A DNA stretch of 64,000 nt. Origin: Elysia crispata (Eukaryota > Mollusca > Gastropoda > Plakobranchidae). The position numbers and the translations under genes are program-made. The notes beneath the pieces were generated by a model that did not search any database, was not told the origin of the DNA, and worked only from the letters and a program-made list of their open reading frames with translations. The stretch lies in NCBI GenBank assembly GCA_033675545.1, contig JAWDGP010002536.1, positions 70,832 to 134,831 on the forward strand, read 5' to 3'. Shown here piece after piece: positions 61,001 to 64,000 of this stretch. How positions within the stretch are numbered: position 1 is the stretch's first letter; every line of letters starts with the position of its first letter.

Positions 61001-64000
61001 TGACTGTCTCTATCTTACACATTACTCTATCCGCCTCTTTACTCTAGATATGGTGTGACTGTCTATCTATCATTTGCTGACTGTCTCTATCTTACACATT
61101 ACTCTATCCGCCTCTTTACTCTAGATATGGTGTGACTGTCTATCTATCATTTGCTGACTGTCTCTATCTTACACATTACTCTATCCGCCTCTTTACTCTA
61201 GATATGGTGTGACTGTCTATCTATCATTTGCTGACTGTCTCTATCTTACACATTACTCTATCCGCCTCTTTACTCTAGATATGGTGTGACTGTCTATCTA
61301 TCATTTGCTGACTGTCTCTATCTTACACATTACTCTATCCGCCTCTTTACTCTAGATATGGTGTGACTGTCTATCTATCATTTGCTGACTGTCTCTATCT
61401 TACACATTACTCTATCCGCCTCTTTACTCTAGATATGGTGTGACTGTCTATCTATCATTTGCTGACTGTCTCTATCTTACACATTACTCTATCCGCCTCT
61501 TTACTCTAGATATGGTGTGACTGTCTATCTATCATTTGCTGACTGTCTCTATCTTACACATTACTCTATCCGCCTCTTTACTCTAGATATGGTGTGACTG
61601 TCTCTATCTTACACATTACTCTATCCGCCTCTTTACTCTAGATATGGTGTGACTGTCTATCTATCATATGTTGACTGTCTCTATCTTACACATTACTCTA
61701 TCCGCCTCTTTACTCTAGATATGGTGTGACTGTCTCTATCTTACACATTACTCTATCCGCCTCTTTACTCTAGATATGGTGTGACTGTCTATCTATCATT
61801 TGCTGACTGTCTCTATCTTACACATTACTCTATCCGCCTCTTTACTCTAGATATGGTGTGACTGTCTATCTATCATTTGCTGACTGTCTCTATCTTACAC
61901 ATTACTCTATCCGCCTCTTTACTCTAGATATGGTGTGACTGTCTATCTATCATTTGCTGACTGTCTCTATCTTACACATTACTCTATCCGCCTCTTTACT
62001 CTAGATATGGTGTGACTGTCTATCTATCATTTGCTGACTGTCTCTATCTTACACATTACTCTATCCGCCTCTTTACTCTAGATATGGTGTGACTGTCTAT
62101 CTATCATTTGCTGACTGTCTCTATCTTACACATTACTCTATCCGCCTCTTTACTCTAGATATGGTGTGACTGTCTATCTATCATTTGCTGACTGTCTCTA
62201 TCTTACACATTACTCTATCCGCCTCTTTACTCTAGATATGGTGTGACTGTCTATCTATCATTTGCTGACTGTCTCTATCTTACACATTACTCTATCCGCC
62301 TCTTTACTCTAGATATGGTGTGACTGTCTCTATCTTACACATTACTCTATCCGCCTCTTTACTCTAGATATGGTGTGACTGTCTCTATCTTACACATTAC
62401 TCTATCCGCCTCTTTACTCTAGATATGGTGTGACTGTCTCTATCTTACACATTACTCTATCCGCCTCTTTACTCTAGATATGGTGTGACTGTCTGTCTAT
62501 CATTTGCTGACTGTCTCTATCTTACACATTACTCTATCCGCCTCTTTACTCTAGATATGGTGTGACTGTCTATCTATCATTTGCTGACTGTCTCTATCTT
62601 ACACATTACTCTATCCGCCTCTTTACTCTAGATATGGTGTGACTGTCTATCTATCATTTGCTGACTGTCTCTATCTTACACATTACTCTATCCGCCTCTT
62701 TACTCTAGATATGGTGTGACTGTCTATCTATCATTTGCTGACTGTCTCTATCTTACACATTACTCTATCCGCCTCTTTACTCTAGATATGGTGTGACTGT
62801 CTATCTATCATTTGCTGACTGTCTCTATCTTACACATTACTCTATCCGCCTCTTTACTCTAGATATGGTGTGACTGTCTCTATCTTACACATTACTCTAT
62901 CCGCCTCTTTACTCTAGATATGGTGTGACTGTCTCTATCTTACACATTACTCTATCCGCCTCTTTACTCTAGATATGGTGTGACTGTCTCTATCTTACAC
63001 ATTACTCTATCCGCCTCTTTACTCTAGATATGGTGTGACTGTCTATCTATCATTTGCTGACTGTCTCTATCTTACACATTACTCTATCCGCCTCTTTACT
63101 CTAGATATGGTGTGACTGTCTATCTATCATTTGCTGACTGTCTCTATCTTACACATTACTCTATCCGCCTCTTTACTCTAGATATGGTGTGACTGTCTAT
63201 CTATCATTTGCTGACTGTCTCTATCTTACACATTACTCTATCCGCCTCTTTACTCTAGATATGGTGTGACTGTCTGTCTATCATTTGCTGACTGTCTCTA
63301 TCTTACACATTACTCTATCCGCCTCTTTACTCTAGATATGGTGTGACTGTCTATCTATCATTTGCTGACTGTCTCTATCTTACACATTACTCTATCCGCC
63401 TCTTTACTCTAGATATGGTGTGACTGTCTATCTATCATTTGCTGACTGTCTCTATCTTACACATTACTCTATCCGCCTCTTTACTCTAGATATGGTGTGA
63501 CTGTCTATCTATCATTTGCTGACTGTCTCTATCTTACACATTACTCTATCCGCCTCTTTACTCTAGATATGGTGTGACTGTCTATCTATCATTTGCTGAC
63601 TGTCTCTATCTTACACATTACTCTATCCGCCTCTTTACTCTAGATATGGTGTGACTGTCTATCTATCATTTGCTGACTGTCTCTATCTTACACATTACTC
63701 TATCCGCCTCTTTACTCTAGATATGGTGTGACTGTCTCTATCTTACACATTACTCTATCCGCCTCTTTACTCTAGATATGGTGTGACTGTCTATCTATCA
63801 TTTGCTGACTGTCTCTATCTTACACATTACTCTATCCGCCTCTTTACTCTAGATATGGTGTGACTGTCTCTATCTTACACATTACTCTATCCGCCTCTTT
63901 ACTCTAGATATGGTGTGACTGTCTATCTATCATTTGCTGACTGTCTCTATCTTACACATTACTCTATCCGCCTCTTTACTCTAGATATGGTGTGACTGTC
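58095..64000. repeat. Compound satellite of 55-bp (A) and 22-bp (B) modules, runs off window
   Basis: Module A (55 bp) starts CTGTCTCTATCTTACACATT and ends AGATATGGTGTGA. Module B (22 bp) starts CTGTCTATCTATCATT and ends TGCTGA. A occurs alone or preceded by B, giving 55-bp and 77-bp steps, and B is never repeated next to itself. There are roughly 80-90 A modules. A-sequence variation is very low, with local clusters of variants (ACATAACTC at 59350-59830, CCGACTC at 59900-60130, GTCTGTCTATC in B at 59240-59780). The array has a slightly divergent left edge (58095-58300, including one shortened A) and no right edge in the window. Confidence 0.97.

Overview
This is eukaryotic, non-coding-dominated nuclear DNA, probably from a mollusc and most likely a gastropod. 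That placement is inferred from the retroelement mix, the abundance of TCTAGATCT-type motifs and the many long GA/CT, TA, GATA, ACT and ATT tracts. Introns with GT/AG borders, tRNA-like SINE heads, a Penelope-like element and a LINE of the apurinic-endonuclease/RT class rule out a prokaryote. No intact protein-coding gene was found. What remains of genes is a handful of exons or exon-like islands and several dead retroelements.

Layout. 1-4.5 kb: AT-rich unique DNA, then TA and GATA microsatellites. 4.67-5.85 kb: fragments of a Penelope-like element (GIY-YIG part) and of a LINE 3' end, both on +. 6.0-11.35 kb: one dead LINE on the minus strand, readable from its 5' leader to its stop codon. 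Two coding minisatellites (55 bp x ~21 and 29 bp x ~34) have grown inside its endonuclease region, plus a 109-bp duplication near the 3' end. 11.35-14.25 kb: no gene seen. 14.25-18.5 kb: exons of an extracellular, Cys-rich plus Ig-like protein on +, with a tandem second copy. Each copy has a 9-nt microexon in matching phase. 20.2-27.96 kb: a broken open frame split by about 129 copies of a 54-bp (18-codon) repeat.

28.0-28.6 kb: a + strand fragment of the same LINE family, with an 83-bp triplication. 29.7-30.8 kb: exons of an unrecognised gene with a frame break. 31.7-36.4 kb: microsatellites, a truncated THAP-type start, a SINE and a 62-bp minisatellite. 37.4 kb: a long inverted repeat. 37.7-42.95 kb: four tandem copies of a 1.2-1.5 kb composite unit that carries a possible terminal exon, a poly(A) signal and hairpin-forming subrepeats. 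43.0-44.2 kb: a nearly pure pyrimidine 38-bp minisatellite. 45.2-55.1 kb: an old, diverged, same-orientation array of SINE-like and segmental repeats. 55.1-58.1 kb: mostly unique DNA with one SINE head, an ATT tract and one exon-like island. 58.1-64.0 kb: a compound satellite of 55-bp and 22-bp modules that runs off the window.

The unifying theme is tandem amplification of pre-existing functional sequence: LINE endonuclease codons, an 18-codon gene segment and a putative terminal exon. There is no operon or pathway here. The most distinctive observations are the minisatellites born inside a LINE reading frame and the duplicated 9-nt microexon.
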